This document shows, one piece after another, positions 38,501-49,318 of a stretch of 64,000 nucleotides of DNA. Below the pieces are notes generated by a model. It was given only the letters and a program-made list of their open reading frames with translations, had not been told where the DNA came from and ran no database searches. The DNA comes from Lagopus muta (lineage: Eukaryota > Chordata > Aves > Galliformes > Phasianidae). The position numbers and the translations under genes are program-made. The stretch is from positions 9,630,501 through 9,694,500 of the forward strand of contig NC_064447.1 in the NCBI RefSeq assembly GCF_023343835.1, read 5' to 3'. Each line of letters begins with the position of its first letter. Within the stretch, counting starts at the first letter, position 1.

Positions 38501-41500
38501 ATCTTTTCTGTCTTTACAGGAAATACAATAGGAATACATTGCCTGTATTTATAAAATCTTTGTAGTTAGAATAATTCCAGAATTCTCAATGCAGTTTTAC
38601 ATAGCATTTCATCTGCATATGCAAAATGCTCTATTAGGGTTTCTTCTCTCTAATTTCTAACCAAGGGGAATGTGAAAGCAGTATTAAGTCACAAAATTCT
38701 TGTGTGTCTTTCGAGAGAGAAATTAATTTACCCCATGCTTTGTAATTTCCCCATCTGTCAAAGAGAAGAATATTTGGCCAGACGTGTAAACAGCACTGAG
38801 ATATTTGGATCCTGACATGCTGAGAGCCACAAAGACTTCTACGTTGTGTCCTCAGCTTCAGAAAATAAAGAAGTGTAAGAAGAGGCTACATGCAAAGTCT
38901 AGATACAGAAATAATATCCTGACTTGTTCATATCTTGGCTTCCAAACAGTGATGGAAAGCAGTTGTTGGTAAAAGTTGCAGCACTCAGTAAGCTTATCGT
39001 GATTGCATGTTCCTGAGAAGGAGCAGGCGTTATCAGAGCAGAGTGGGAATGTTGTCTAAAATAGGCAAGTAAAATTACTGTCGTAAGTCCACCGTCACTT
39101 GATGAAATACCCTGTTGAAGGTTGCAAACAGAGAATTTAAAGAAAACACTATTTTACAAGAAATTGTTGCCTTGACTGCATGTGAATCTCGCTGGGAAAT
39201 CTGTCATCTTGTTTCTGACATTTGTTCTGAGAAGGGAAGAAAAAAATCTGTTAAGAACTACACCAAGATAAACAGTGGTAAAATTACCAACTAAGGAGCC
39301 TTCAGTGGAATGCTATAATAAGAAGGGAACATAGAGAAGAAGACAAACTTCTTATGTAAGTTATGAACCTCCATGGTCTAATAGAGGATGTTACAGCCAC
39401 AAATTAAACCTCTCTGACAAGAAGTCCTACTGGCCAAGAGCAATTCTTTTCTATTAAAGGGAAAAGCTACTTTACTTCTCAAGCATAGCAGCCGGGGGAA
39501 GTTTTACTAGTATAAAGCTGAAGAAGAGAAAGAGCAAAATAAAACTAATAAACTTTAAAGGAGGTCATAGGAAAGATACGTCCTCCTCTAGATGCTCACA
39601 TCTGCCGCAAAGTCAATTTAATTCTTGTTTAAGGCTGTACCTTGAGCCCTAGGGCAGTGCTGCCCATTGTATCGCAGTGTGAAATATCTGTTATGTTACA
39701 GAGCATTATACCTGCAAATGAAAGAGATTTTGAGGGTAAAAACTGCAGGTTTCTATGCAAAGAGCAGCTTTCATCCTGCTCTGCATTCCTTTCACCCTGG
39801 CCTCTGAGCTGGAGGGCTCATTTCTGGGGGACTTCTAAACAAGTATGGTATAAGGTAGCAGGAATTACACGTGGTTGAAGCTTCAAGCATGTTCCTGAGA
39901 CTCCACAGCAAACAAACACAAATTAAAAATTACATATAATTACCCAAGCAAGAGCCAGGATGTGTTGCAGTCTTACAGCAGCTAGTTCATCCACTGTCAG
40001 GGAAATAATAAGTGTTATATTTGCATTCAGGCAGAGGTGAAGGCTGAGAGCTCTCCGCGTGTACATCTGTATTACTACAGCCCAAATAATTTGCTTTAAG
40101 GTCATGGCTCTTCATGTTTTCATTAAGGCTCTCTTCAGTGCAAATGATTGTACTAATCATAATATTTGGCATGTATACAGCATTTCCAATCCACAGAAAT
40201 CAAAGCCTTGTACTACAAGGTAAGGCAGGCTGAGAACTGCCTGCAGACTGTCATAAAATGAAAGGAGGACAGTGTGTTCACAGCAAACAGTATCCAATCA
40301 ACCCATCATGATCAAATCTCAGCTCTAGCTAACACTTCCTGATTGCATGTGCCCTGTTTTGCTCGTGTCTACCAGCTGGACCCATGAGTCCCAGTGACAA
40401 GCTCTGGCTGGTTTCCATTTTGGTGCAGGATAAATGATGTAGCCGCACGCGTTTTCTTCTAAAGAGAGCAGAGATCTCACTGAAGTTCACTAACTGAACA
40501 GTTTTTAGTAATCACTTCAAATCTTGGTTACTCAGTGGAGTGATTACTAAAACTGACGAGGTGGATGCTTCACACCGGGCACAAACCTGGCAAAATAAAT
40601 GTATTGCACTTCTCCATCTGCTACATTTCAGTGGAAATTATAATCAGTTGCTTAAAGATCAGTCCTCTGCCTATCAAACCTTTCGGTGTGTGCAGGTTCT
40701 GTTTTCCATGACTGAGTTTGTTTTTCAGTTTCCCTCAACTGGTTTTCCAAACACTTGAATCCATCTGCCAATGCTGGTTATCAGCATGGGAGGAAAGAAA
40801 TATTCTGAGTTTGCTGCAACCTAATCAGAAATATTCTGAACACCAGAGTTAAGCCCTTTCTTTCTTGTGCATTAGTAACAGTGGAAATCACAGGTAACGC
40901 GTTCATGTGTGTTTGAAGTTTGGGAGGTGAGTTGTTCCTCCCCAGAAATGCCATCGAAAGTTGACCAACCTCAGTCACAGTTTGAAATGTGGCATTGAAT
41001 TAACAAATGCGTTCCTCTTTACCAAGTTTTATCTCCAAGTTTCTCAGATGAGAGCATTTGCAATTCCCCGAAGCAGAAAATAAAGAGGCGAAACCAGAGC
41101 TGCGGGAATGAGGTTTCACTGCAAGCATCAAAACAAAACCTCAACAGAAATCGATATCACTTTGCAATTTAACAAGAAGCAAACATTTTGAGTGGAGAAG
41201 AAGTAAATAAAAAGAAAATAGATCTGTTCTAAATGCTGGTCTCAAAACCCGTGGTGTCCTACAAACTCCAAACACTGAAGTGAAACCTGTTGGTCGCTGT
41301 CATCGCGTGTTTTTCAGCAAACATCTGGCCTTTGTTCTGCGTGTGAGGAAAGCTATCAGCGCTGCTTTTCCAGCATTGTTATCAACTCACACTCCACGCT
41401 TTGCAGAACAAACTGTGCCAGCAAAACGGGCACGAGCCTCCCTGAGGAGAGGAATTGAATAAGTATTGATAGGGCATTTTTAAAGGGGGAATTAAAATAT

Positions 41501-41639
41501 TTTAAGCACAAGACATTATAGTTAATTAAAAAAAAAAAAAAAGACACAACAGTGTAATGTTTGTTCTTCGTACAGCAAGGCATGCAAAGTGCCAGGAGGA
41601 ATCCAAGGAGATGTATTCTGCCCATTAACTAAACACTTA
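26546..41639. other. AT-rich gene-free DNA, no CR1 seen
   Basis: About 15 kb of AT-rich sequence holds only short homopolymer runs (for example T runs at 30838-30851 and 32453-32466) and a possible MIR fragment. A 126-codon open frame at 27864-28244 and overlapping minus-strand frames at 34739-35455 have no recognisable domain. An undetected non-coding RNA or very old transposon cannot be excluded. Confidence 0.5.
38701..38840 (+). repeat. Possible MIR-like SINE fragment
   Basis: TGTGTGTCTTTCGAGAGAGAAATTAATTTACCCC, then TTGTAATTTCCCCATCTGTCAAAGAGAAGAATA and GTGTAAACAGCACTGAGATATTTGGATCC, follow the order of MIR landmarks. They are diverged, so the identity is tentative. Confidence 0.4.
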
Positions 41640-41910
41640 CTAGCAATAGAGAGTCTGCTAATGAGACAGGCTCAGTTCAGCACTGAAGCAAATTTGACTG
41701 TTGAATTTAATAATGAGGCTATTATGTTCCACAAATTGGCACATGCGCATCGGGAGTGTTTTTAATATTTCTTTTTGTGTGTGTGTGTCTGCTTCTCATT
41801 AGAAGCAAAGCAATAAATGGAAGTGAATTTGTCTGCAGACTTAATTTCTTAACGGGACCGAACGCTCCATGTCATTTCCATTAGAAGATGGCAAAAGTGC
41901 TAACAGAGAC
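41640..41910. other. Candidate conserved non-coding element
   Basis: The block is dense in TAAT-type sites (GCTAATGAG, TTTAATAATGAGG, CATTAGAAG) and keeps CpGs in ATGCGCATCGGG and ACGGGACCGAACGC despite AT-rich surroundings. Kept CpGs beside homeodomain sites suggest constraint. A short GT run interrupts it. Confidence 0.35.
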
Positions 41911-42429
41911 TATGGATGCATGTAGAAAAAAACCAGCCTGAATTGTATTATACTACAGATTTTATTATAGGCTTGAGACTTACAGTCTTGTTCCCCCATG
42001 AGGAATTCCCCAAATGAGAGCCTGCGTGATGGCTGGTTGAGGTATGAATATGTCTATGACAGTTGTTGGGAGTATGGGAAAACCTTCCTGGTCTGCACTG
42101 AAACAGGAACAAAAGTCCAAACCTTGCATGTTTTTCTGGCTCTACCATTAAGAGAAAACATTTTTGGTCATCAGAAATCTTACGGTTGTGGTTATATCAC
42201 ACGCTAGAGAATCTGGTTGCTTCTAGAGTCTGTGAGTTTTCATTGGAGAACACTTGGAAGCCAAAGGATCTTCTTCCCACCCTGCTCCTTGGAGAACAGC
42301 ATGTTCTGGATCTAAACCTAAAGCATACTTTACCAACTGCCTGATTTTACCACATTGTTGCCATTACCGCTTTCAATCCTGCAACAACTCTCCAGCCTTG
42401 CAAATATTCGTCATTAGGGCTCAGGAGCT

Positions 42430-42660
42430 CTCGATTTAACAGCGCTTCTCTCCTTATTTAATAAAGACTGTTCTATTAAATGATTTGCCTGTGTTTACCT
42501 GTGCATAATGAGGAATCTGGCAGAAAACCAAACAAGTTTGGAGCCTCGAGATGCCGGATGTTGATCCCATTAATAACTACAAAATGAACAATGAATCATT
42601 AAGTTACCTCATCACTTTGCTCCCCATTCACAATCACAGCAGTGCAAACCACGGAGAGAA
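42430..42660. other. Candidate conserved non-coding element
   Basis: About 230 bases without repeats contain CATAATGAGG, CATTAATAACTAC, AATGAATCATTAAG and a CpG-bearing core CCTCGAGATGCCGG. It lies about 500 bases right of the previous candidate, which may make a cluster. Confidence 0.3.
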
Positions 42661-45600
42661 CAAGAGACCTATTGAACTTCATCAGCTCCACTTCTCACAC
42701 AACAAAGCAAATTTCTGAAAATGACAGAACAAGTGCAATCTCCATTTCAGTTCTGAGCACCTCAGTAGCACTGACTTGATTAGAGGAGGAGGATATTTAT
42801 GCAGGGTAACTGTGAAGAAATGTAGTGAACTTTCCTTAGAGGATACCTGTAAAGGGTTAAATACTTCCTAATAATTAATAATGAGGTTCTCTTCATTGCA
42901 CTGTTAGAACATAAGCAAGATTCAGGGTAAATCAGTCTGGTTCTGAGAGATCTGGGCTCCTGGAGTGTTTTGTGTGGTTCTGTCACTTCTTTAGGAGGGC
43001 CACGTAATGCCAAGTAATAGAACCTTTTACAGAAATGTTGCCTAAGGATCAAGTGCATAACTCAGAGAATCACCAGAATGCAGAGAAATTTCTTCACCTG
43101 CGTTACAGAGCTGTAAATCACCTGGTTTTCAGAAATACAAACTTCCATTTCTCCTAACAGATGCATGCACAAGGTCAATGAAAGAAAGTCACATTCTGAA
43201 GAAAATATACTGCGTAGACCTCATCTCTCTGAAAACAAGGTCTGTTAATTAAATGAAAATGCATCTACTCATGTCTTATTATAGTCTTTCAGAGTGAATC
43301 TCTGAAAACAGTGCCGAACTCAATACAGAGAAGTACACTGGTTTAAAACAGGAAAAAAATTGCACGTACAAACATCTTTTTATACATATTCTGCTTTCAA
43401 ACACTGGTCACCTCTAATATTTTTCCTGTGTCATTCATTTGATGGAACCCAGTGATTCTTTGGAAAAGATTTGCTTTGCAGCTGAAAAATCTTGCCATTT
43501 TCCTCTTCATTTCAATATGGTGTTGAAATTCTCTTCAGTTGTCTGAGAGGCTCTTCTAGGATGCCAGTTAAAGACTACAGAGAAGAGAGATGAAGACAAC
43601 GTTATTTAAATTGATTTTTCATCTCTAAAAACCCCCTAATCACAGAAGATTAGAAAATCAGAGCTCCAGAACTCTTCCTGTCTGCCAGTACCTCTTGTGC
43701 CATTGGAGAGGGCTGCATAAAGGACAGGAGAAGGGGGAGGGACAGGAGTGGTGGGGAATTACAGTGCATGACACCAATACATAACACCATGGTCTCTTCA
43801 ACCAAGGTCGCCAATGAAGTTCATCATCAATGAACTGGGCAAAAAGTGATTCACATAACAGCCAGTCAGGCCAGAAACAGGGACAGTTCATCAACTGCAA
43901 TTATTGGTTAAAAAAACACTTGAGGAAGAGCAAGGTCAACCCCTTGGCCCATGTTTTCTCCTGCAAGAGCACTTGCAAAAGTCAGAGCCATCCATGGGTG
44001 CACTGCCACTGTGGGGGATATCCTGGGCTGCTCAGCAGTGACCAACCAGGCAGATCTTTATGCATCTCTGCCACAGGCAATTCAACAATTCAGCAACAGA
44101 TGGGCCTGTAATTACAGCCCATTTGAGAGATTTTTAATGCGCTGATTTGAAAGCCATTGATTTTTCTTCCTCATAAGGAGAACAACAAAGAGGAGAGAAA
44201 ACACCTCAACCTCCCTGTGATTCCCACTGCTTGGCTTTTCACAGCATATTCTGCAGGCAAAGTGAAAACATTTGGCTTCAGCCAGCCAAACCATGATTGT
44301 AATTGAATGGAGTAACTGTCTTCCAGTCAGAAGCTGAGCATTTTCTGTGAGCTTTAAAGTGTTTAAGCTGAACGCAAACCAATCACCAAAAGAAAGAAAG
44401 ACAAATCTCTGCTGCAAGTAGAGTTTCTGGGAGAAGAAGAGATTGAAAACTCAACCCCATGGCTGTGGCCTCAGGTTGGAGAGGTGATGGATGGGCTTCT
44501 GCAGACTGTGTATTCTGAAGCTTTGAACAGCAAATGGCACAAAATGGATCCATCTATTTCTATGGTAACATGAATAGCTCAGGACTAAATTATAGCCCAA
44601 ATCTCAGCTGGGTTTGAAAACTCAAAGAGCAGCCATTCTCACCCCATAGGCTTGATGGCCTCCTTCCAATCCTCATGCATGTCCTTTTCCTCAAAACTGA
44701 CAATATTAAGAAAATAAATATATACATATTTAAAAATCTTAGAATCCTCAGAGGAAAATATATCTTAGCCTCCAGGCTGAGGCAAATTGAGTCTCAGGAG
44801 CCACAGCTTCATTCCCCACAACTCCTGGTGTTGCAGATTGCCCCACTGCAGCCCTGCTGTCCCATGCTCTGGGGAGTCTTGTGGGGGTGAGGAATGGATG
44901 AGTTAGGATGGGTCACTTAGCCAAGAACATACTTTTCTCCTCACCATGGGGCAGATCCTTAACATACAATCAGTTTTTAGTGCAATGGCTCCAGAAATGA
45001 ACTGGGAGTAAAACACATTCTGTTCCTTCTCACTTCCTCTGTTCTCTGAATTTGGAAGATATTACTATTGCACTGCCGTGGTTCTTATAACCAGAGGCAA
45101 TCCAGCCCCAAGTCTTCTGTTTCAGCACTTCCATCTAATTCAGTTCTGGACCCAAGTCTAATGCTGGGGTGTCTTATGCACAGATAATTTCCCCCTCGGC
45201 AGCAATCAGTCTCTGTTCCTCACTGCCAGGTTCAACAGGAGCGGCTGCTGACACGAGAGCTCCAGCAGTTCTTCCTTCTAAACATATTGATCACAACTCA
45301 TCTTTTCTGCTTCAGCTGAATTTTGACAAGCTGGTTCCAAAGGTACAGGAGGAGCTTCCTGTGCAACCTGTCCCTGCAGCTCCTCTGGAGCTGTCACCTC
45401 CTTCGTGTTACAAGAAGACACCGTTTTAAAATGTAGTACAACCATTTGTCAGCAGTTTCATCATCACTCAAGATCACAGTTGGAAAAGAAGTGTTGAGGG
45501 ATCGCGTTATGACACTGAACTTTGGTATGCGACAAGGAACAGCTAAATAAATAGGCTTGTATCCAAATCATGGCTATCTGGGAGGTATTTTTGCAGAAAG

Positions 45601-45984
45601 ACGAGGAAAAAAAAATAATAATATGATTTGAGTTTCAGCTAGGGCAGCCCAGTCCTGTGTGCACCCACATTTTTGTGCCAGGAGCTATTTTTCTCCCCAT
45701 GTTTATAGGTCTGGCATCGCTGAACTTTGGTCTCTGATCTGGGCCGTCAGCCACTAAAAGCATGGCAACAGGTAGTGTGCACAGATAGCCCTTGTGCTGC
45801 CTTCTTTGGTCCAGAAATACAGTGTTGCTATTGTCTCAAGTGGGTAAAGAATTCCATAAGCCATGAGAGCTTTTGGAAACTTTCTCTGTCACAGCGCAGA
45901 TCCTGCTAGGAATACTGCTGGCAAGGTGCAAAGGCAGCTGTTTTCATCAGGGACAGTTGGTGACTTTCATGTTTTCTCGGCAAC
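42661..45984. other. Gene-free DNA upstream of SSTR5
   Basis: No repeat, exon or RNA gene is recognised. The 86-codon frame at 45169-45429 matches no family I know. Confidence 0.5.
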
Positions 45985-46300
45985 TTTTTTTTTTGTGTCA
46001 CAAATGCTAATAAAATGCTAATAAAATATATGAGGGAAATTCATTAAATTAGCCCTATTTTGATTCAAGCTGATATTCACAGTGGGGCTATTGTATCGCA
46101 TTTTGCTTGGCACATTTTCAAAGAAGGTAATCAAAATCTCCTCTCCTCTTCTGTTTATCATCCCAAGTCTATTTTTATCAGATGATTCTCCCCATTGTCA
46201 TGGCAAGAGCAGACTGGAGTCTTAGTTCAATTTAGCAATACATGACCATAAATACATCAGCAGATTGAATTAGAAAGTGACATGCCAAAAGCAGCTTTCT
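45985..46300. other. Candidate conserved non-coding element upstream of the SSTR5 island
   Basis: AT-rich, repeat-free DNA with a duplicated GCTAATAAAAT motif, ATTAAATTAGCCC, TTATCA/TGATTC sites and CATTGTCATGGC. It ends about 550 bases before the CpG island, so it could act as a proximal enhancer of SSTR5. Confidence 0.3.
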
Positions 46301-46736
46301 CCTCTCTTTTTTGCATTCACACATCTGACTCAATCACAGATCTCTAATTGAAAAGCCTCAGCAGTGGATTAAGATCATATACATTATTACGAAGCACGAC
46401 ATCCCGTGCATGCTGATGACAGCAGGAGCTGTTGGCAGGGCTGGGAGCCCCGGGTTTGCAGGGAGCACAGCTGTTGCTCTGACCCCATAACGTGTGCAAG
46501 GGGACAGGCTGAGCTCTGGATGGCACCACTATGGGTGTTCACATGTGTAACAGTGTAGGGAGAGGGTGGAATACAGCTCAAATTCACTTGTTGCATTCAA
46601 AGAGCAAAATATCTCAGCGGAACCCCAGTGAAGTCAGTGGGAGTTTGGGAGGGAGTAAAGCAAGCACCAAGTTTAGCCTGACAGCCTGCATACCGAGCCC
46701 TGCATCTTTCTGCTAGCTGGCGATATGAGATTCCAA

Positions 46737-46755
46737 CCCCCCCCCCCCCCCCCCC
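46737..46755. repeat. 19-base poly-C run
   Basis: An uninterrupted run of C lies about 80 bases left of the candidate TATA box and 110 bases left of the CpG island. Such runs are prone to length errors in sequencing and can fold as i-motif or G-quadruplex structures. Confidence 0.85.
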
Positions 46756-46837
46756 ACGTAGGACTGAAGCTCTTGCAGGGTGCTGGCCGCGATCCTATCG
46801 CTCAGCCTGCCCCACGCTCCGTGCTCAGGGACAGGCG

Positions 46838-46844
46838 TATAAAA
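46838..46844 (+). promoter_or_regulatory. Candidate TATA box upstream of the SSTR5 CpG island
   Basis: TATAAAA at 46838-46844 lies at the left edge of the CpG-rich island and reads toward SSTR5. A start site about 25-30 bases downstream would fall near 46865-46875. It is the only perfect TATA match I noticed next to the island, but the island itself could drive dispersed initiation without it. Confidence 0.45.
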
Positions 46845-46849
46845 CAAAG

Positions 46850-47830
46850 GTGACGAACACGACGGTCCCGTCTCATTGCCCCACAAGGAGCGAGCACGGT
46901 CAGGTGCTGTGCGCTCGGGGGAGCAGCTGCAAGTGCCCTGCGCTCAGGGAGGGGGCTCGCTCCAAATGAGCCTGCGGGAGTCTTTAAAAGCACTTCTCGG
47001 AACTGGGAGAGAATTAAACCGGGGGAGGAAATGCAGCTCTCCTTTGGTGCCCTTTCTCTGTCGGCACGGCGTGGGTGCTGCCAGCCCCTCCCAGCTCCCC
47101 CCGCAAAGCGCAGAGCCCTCACCCGTGCCGGGGGGCTGCAGGCTCTCAGGGGCCGAAGGATGGAGCAGCGGGGGAGGCGCAGCCAGGTAAAGGAGCTCGG
47201 GGAGGAAGTACGGGTATGCGGGGAAAGCGCGGAGAGCGCGGAGCATCCCGACGGCTCCCTACCTCCAGCCCAACTTTCTGCAGCGGGGGCGGCCTCAGGC
47301 TGCCTCCTCCCGGGCTGTAGCACCCTCCCCTGCCGCCACTCCGTTCCCTCTCTCCTTCCAGCCCCGGCCCGGAGCCCCGTCTCTCCTCCCCGGGGGAGCG
47401 GCCGCCGTCCCCGCCCGCCGCCGGGGGAGGGGGAGGGGGGGGGTGAGAAGCGGCGGAGCTCGGGGTGCGCTCCCGGCGCGGGGAGCGGCCCGGGCGGCTG
47501 CAACCGGAGCAGCGCGGCAGCGCCGGGGGAGCGGAGCGGCTCCGGACCCGGCGGACAGCACTCCCTGCAGCTGCAGGTAATCGTTATCGGGGGAGAATGG
47601 GGGCAGGGAGAGCGGCTGGGGGCGCCGAAAGGAATGGGAAAGTCAAGAAGGGATGGGGACAGGACAGGAGGGGGCTTCGCATAGCGCACCTCGCTTTTGG
47701 GCTCTCTGGGATGAAGGAAGAACCGGAGCGCTCGGTCTGATTTGCAGCTCCTTCGGAAGCAAGCAGCGATCCCGAGTCTGCCCTCCGCACGGGGCTTTTG
47801 CTGCTGGAGAGCGGAGCGGCCCCATCCCGG
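46850..47830. promoter_or_regulatory. CpG island, probable SSTR5 promoter and first exon
   Basis: This stretch of about 1 kb is strikingly GC-rich and dense in CpG, while the DNA on both sides is AT-rich and CpG-poor. It contains GC-box-like runs, a G-quadruplex-type run at 47423-47443, and two consensus donors on the plus strand. It lies about 5.6-6.5 kb upstream of the SSTR5 coding exon in the same orientation, and no other gene is nearby, so it most simply is the SSTR5 promoter. It may also fire antisense transcription; human SSTR5 has an annotated antisense transcript (SSTR5-AS1). The edges are judged by eye. Confidence 0.75.
46868..47576 (+). other. SSTR5: Candidate SSTR5 non-coding exon 1 with alternative donors
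   Basis: Two good 5' splice sites lie in the CpG island: CAG|GTAAAG with the exon end at 47186, and CAG|GTAATC with the exon end at 47576. Either could join to the acceptor at 53336-53337, giving an intron of about 5.8 or 6.2 kb. The 5' end shown assumes the TATA box at 46838 is used and is approximate. Open frames inside the exon are by-products of GC richness. Confidence 0.4.
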
Positions 47831-49296
47831 TTGGAGGGATGGAGAGATGCAGTGTTTGAAGCAGACAATCCTTAGCGGTGCTCTAAAGCGGCTGCTTGAA
47901 AGGCACCAGCGGTCGGGATGCTCAGAGACAGCCTGATACACTACCTGGCGCTGCTTGAACCCCACTGTGACCCAAAAAGCTGCATAGCCTTGAGTGCTCT
48001 CAGCCAGGCACATAACGGGATGGGGCACAGAAAGCTGTGGGGAGCTATTGCGAATGTGTGATTCTCCTTAATGATAAAAGAGAGAATAGCAGGGGGGGTC
48101 AGGAGTGCGCTGGGATGTCACTGAGAGGCTGACAGTCAAGGTCAGAGTGGAGTCCTGGGAGCCATCATCAGTCAGAGTTGGGAGCAACGCTGTGTCCCAG
48201 TGCCTCAGTGTCTGATAGCAGCTTCCAGCATCCGCAGTCACAGGCACAGCTTGTTCTTACTCTGCCCAGACCTTTGCACTGAAAAGCAGGGAAAGAACAC
48301 CCCTGCTCAGGTGTTTTGACCTTGCACACTTGTAAAGATAAACCAGAGGTTTCTAATGATACCAGGCAGTGAGGATGCCTGCGGGTCATACCATTACTTA
48401 GGTTGCTGGGATCAGCATGTTAGTGCCCGTGTTGGAAACTTCAGCTCCTGGGGGACTTTGTGGCCGGGGCTTGGTGGCTGGCACTGGCACTGCTGGCATG
48501 GGGAGCATAGAAGCAGAAACGACAAACTCAGGAGGGGGCACAGGACTGCTGGAAGGACAGGTGCTCCCAGGGCTCTCCTCCCAGAGGCAGTCCCTATGCT
48601 GAAGGCATCTCTGCTCTTTCCAACTCTCTCTCAGCCTGGGAGCAGGTAAAGGCTGTGGTTAATTGCTCCTTAACTGAACTGCCTTTGATTCTGAAATCAG
48701 CTCAGTTTCAATAGATTGCAGGGAAGAAAAGTATTGCCCTGGGATTTGAGCAGCAGTGGGAGTTCAGCCCCAAACACACCTGCCCAAGTGTGAACATGAA
48801 GGTGTCAGGCTGTGCACCTTCCTCTGGCTCCAACTGCTTAAATAACTGATCCAGAAGCCACATCAGCAGCATGTGACTTCACAGCTGTTCCTGTGACAGG
48901 ACCCCCTCAGCCAAAAGTGAGTAATCTCTGAGTATAACAGAGCTTGAAATTTGTTTTTTGGGGAAGAAAAAGTATTTAGCAAAAGCAAAATTGCTTTATG
49001 GGCCATCTGCAAACTGAAAATAGGATCAAGTTATCAGGTAGGCTAACCACAGAGCACTGTAGGAAATGCTGGGCTGAGGAGAGCAGTAAAGTGGTGCTGA
49101 CTTGAAAATATAGTTCCTAGAGAAACTGATAGTGCTAGAAGTGGCAAGGCATTATTCAATTTTGACTTCAGTTTATCTCTGCTTAATACCTATACAGCTA
49201 GTCAAAACAGAAAACCAATTTAGTGCAAGAAAGTTGTTTTGATGTATCTTCTATAGAGAAAAATCAATCATTCCAGGTTTGGATTTTGGTGGGGGT

Positions 49297-49318
49297 TTTT
49301 TGTTTTGTTTTGTTTTGG
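49297..49318. repeat. (TTTTG)n simple repeat
   Basis: Short T runs broken by single G bases, within the probable SSTR5 intron. Confidence 0.7.

Noticed and set aside
45169..45429. 86-codon plus-strand open frame upstream of SSTR5
   Set aside because: No known family and no clear splice boundaries. The Pro and Ser content is not diagnostic.
47031..47684. 217-codon plus-strand open frame in the CpG island
   Set aside because: Low-complexity composition with no recognisable family. It crosses both candidate splice donors and is best explained by base composition.
46802..48028. 408-codon minus-strand open frame across the CpG island
   Set aside because: It is rich in Pro, Arg, Ala and Gly, as expected when stop codons are scarce in GC-rich DNA. 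It has no domain, and overlapping long frames occur in other phases. It is antisense to the probable SSTR5 first exon.
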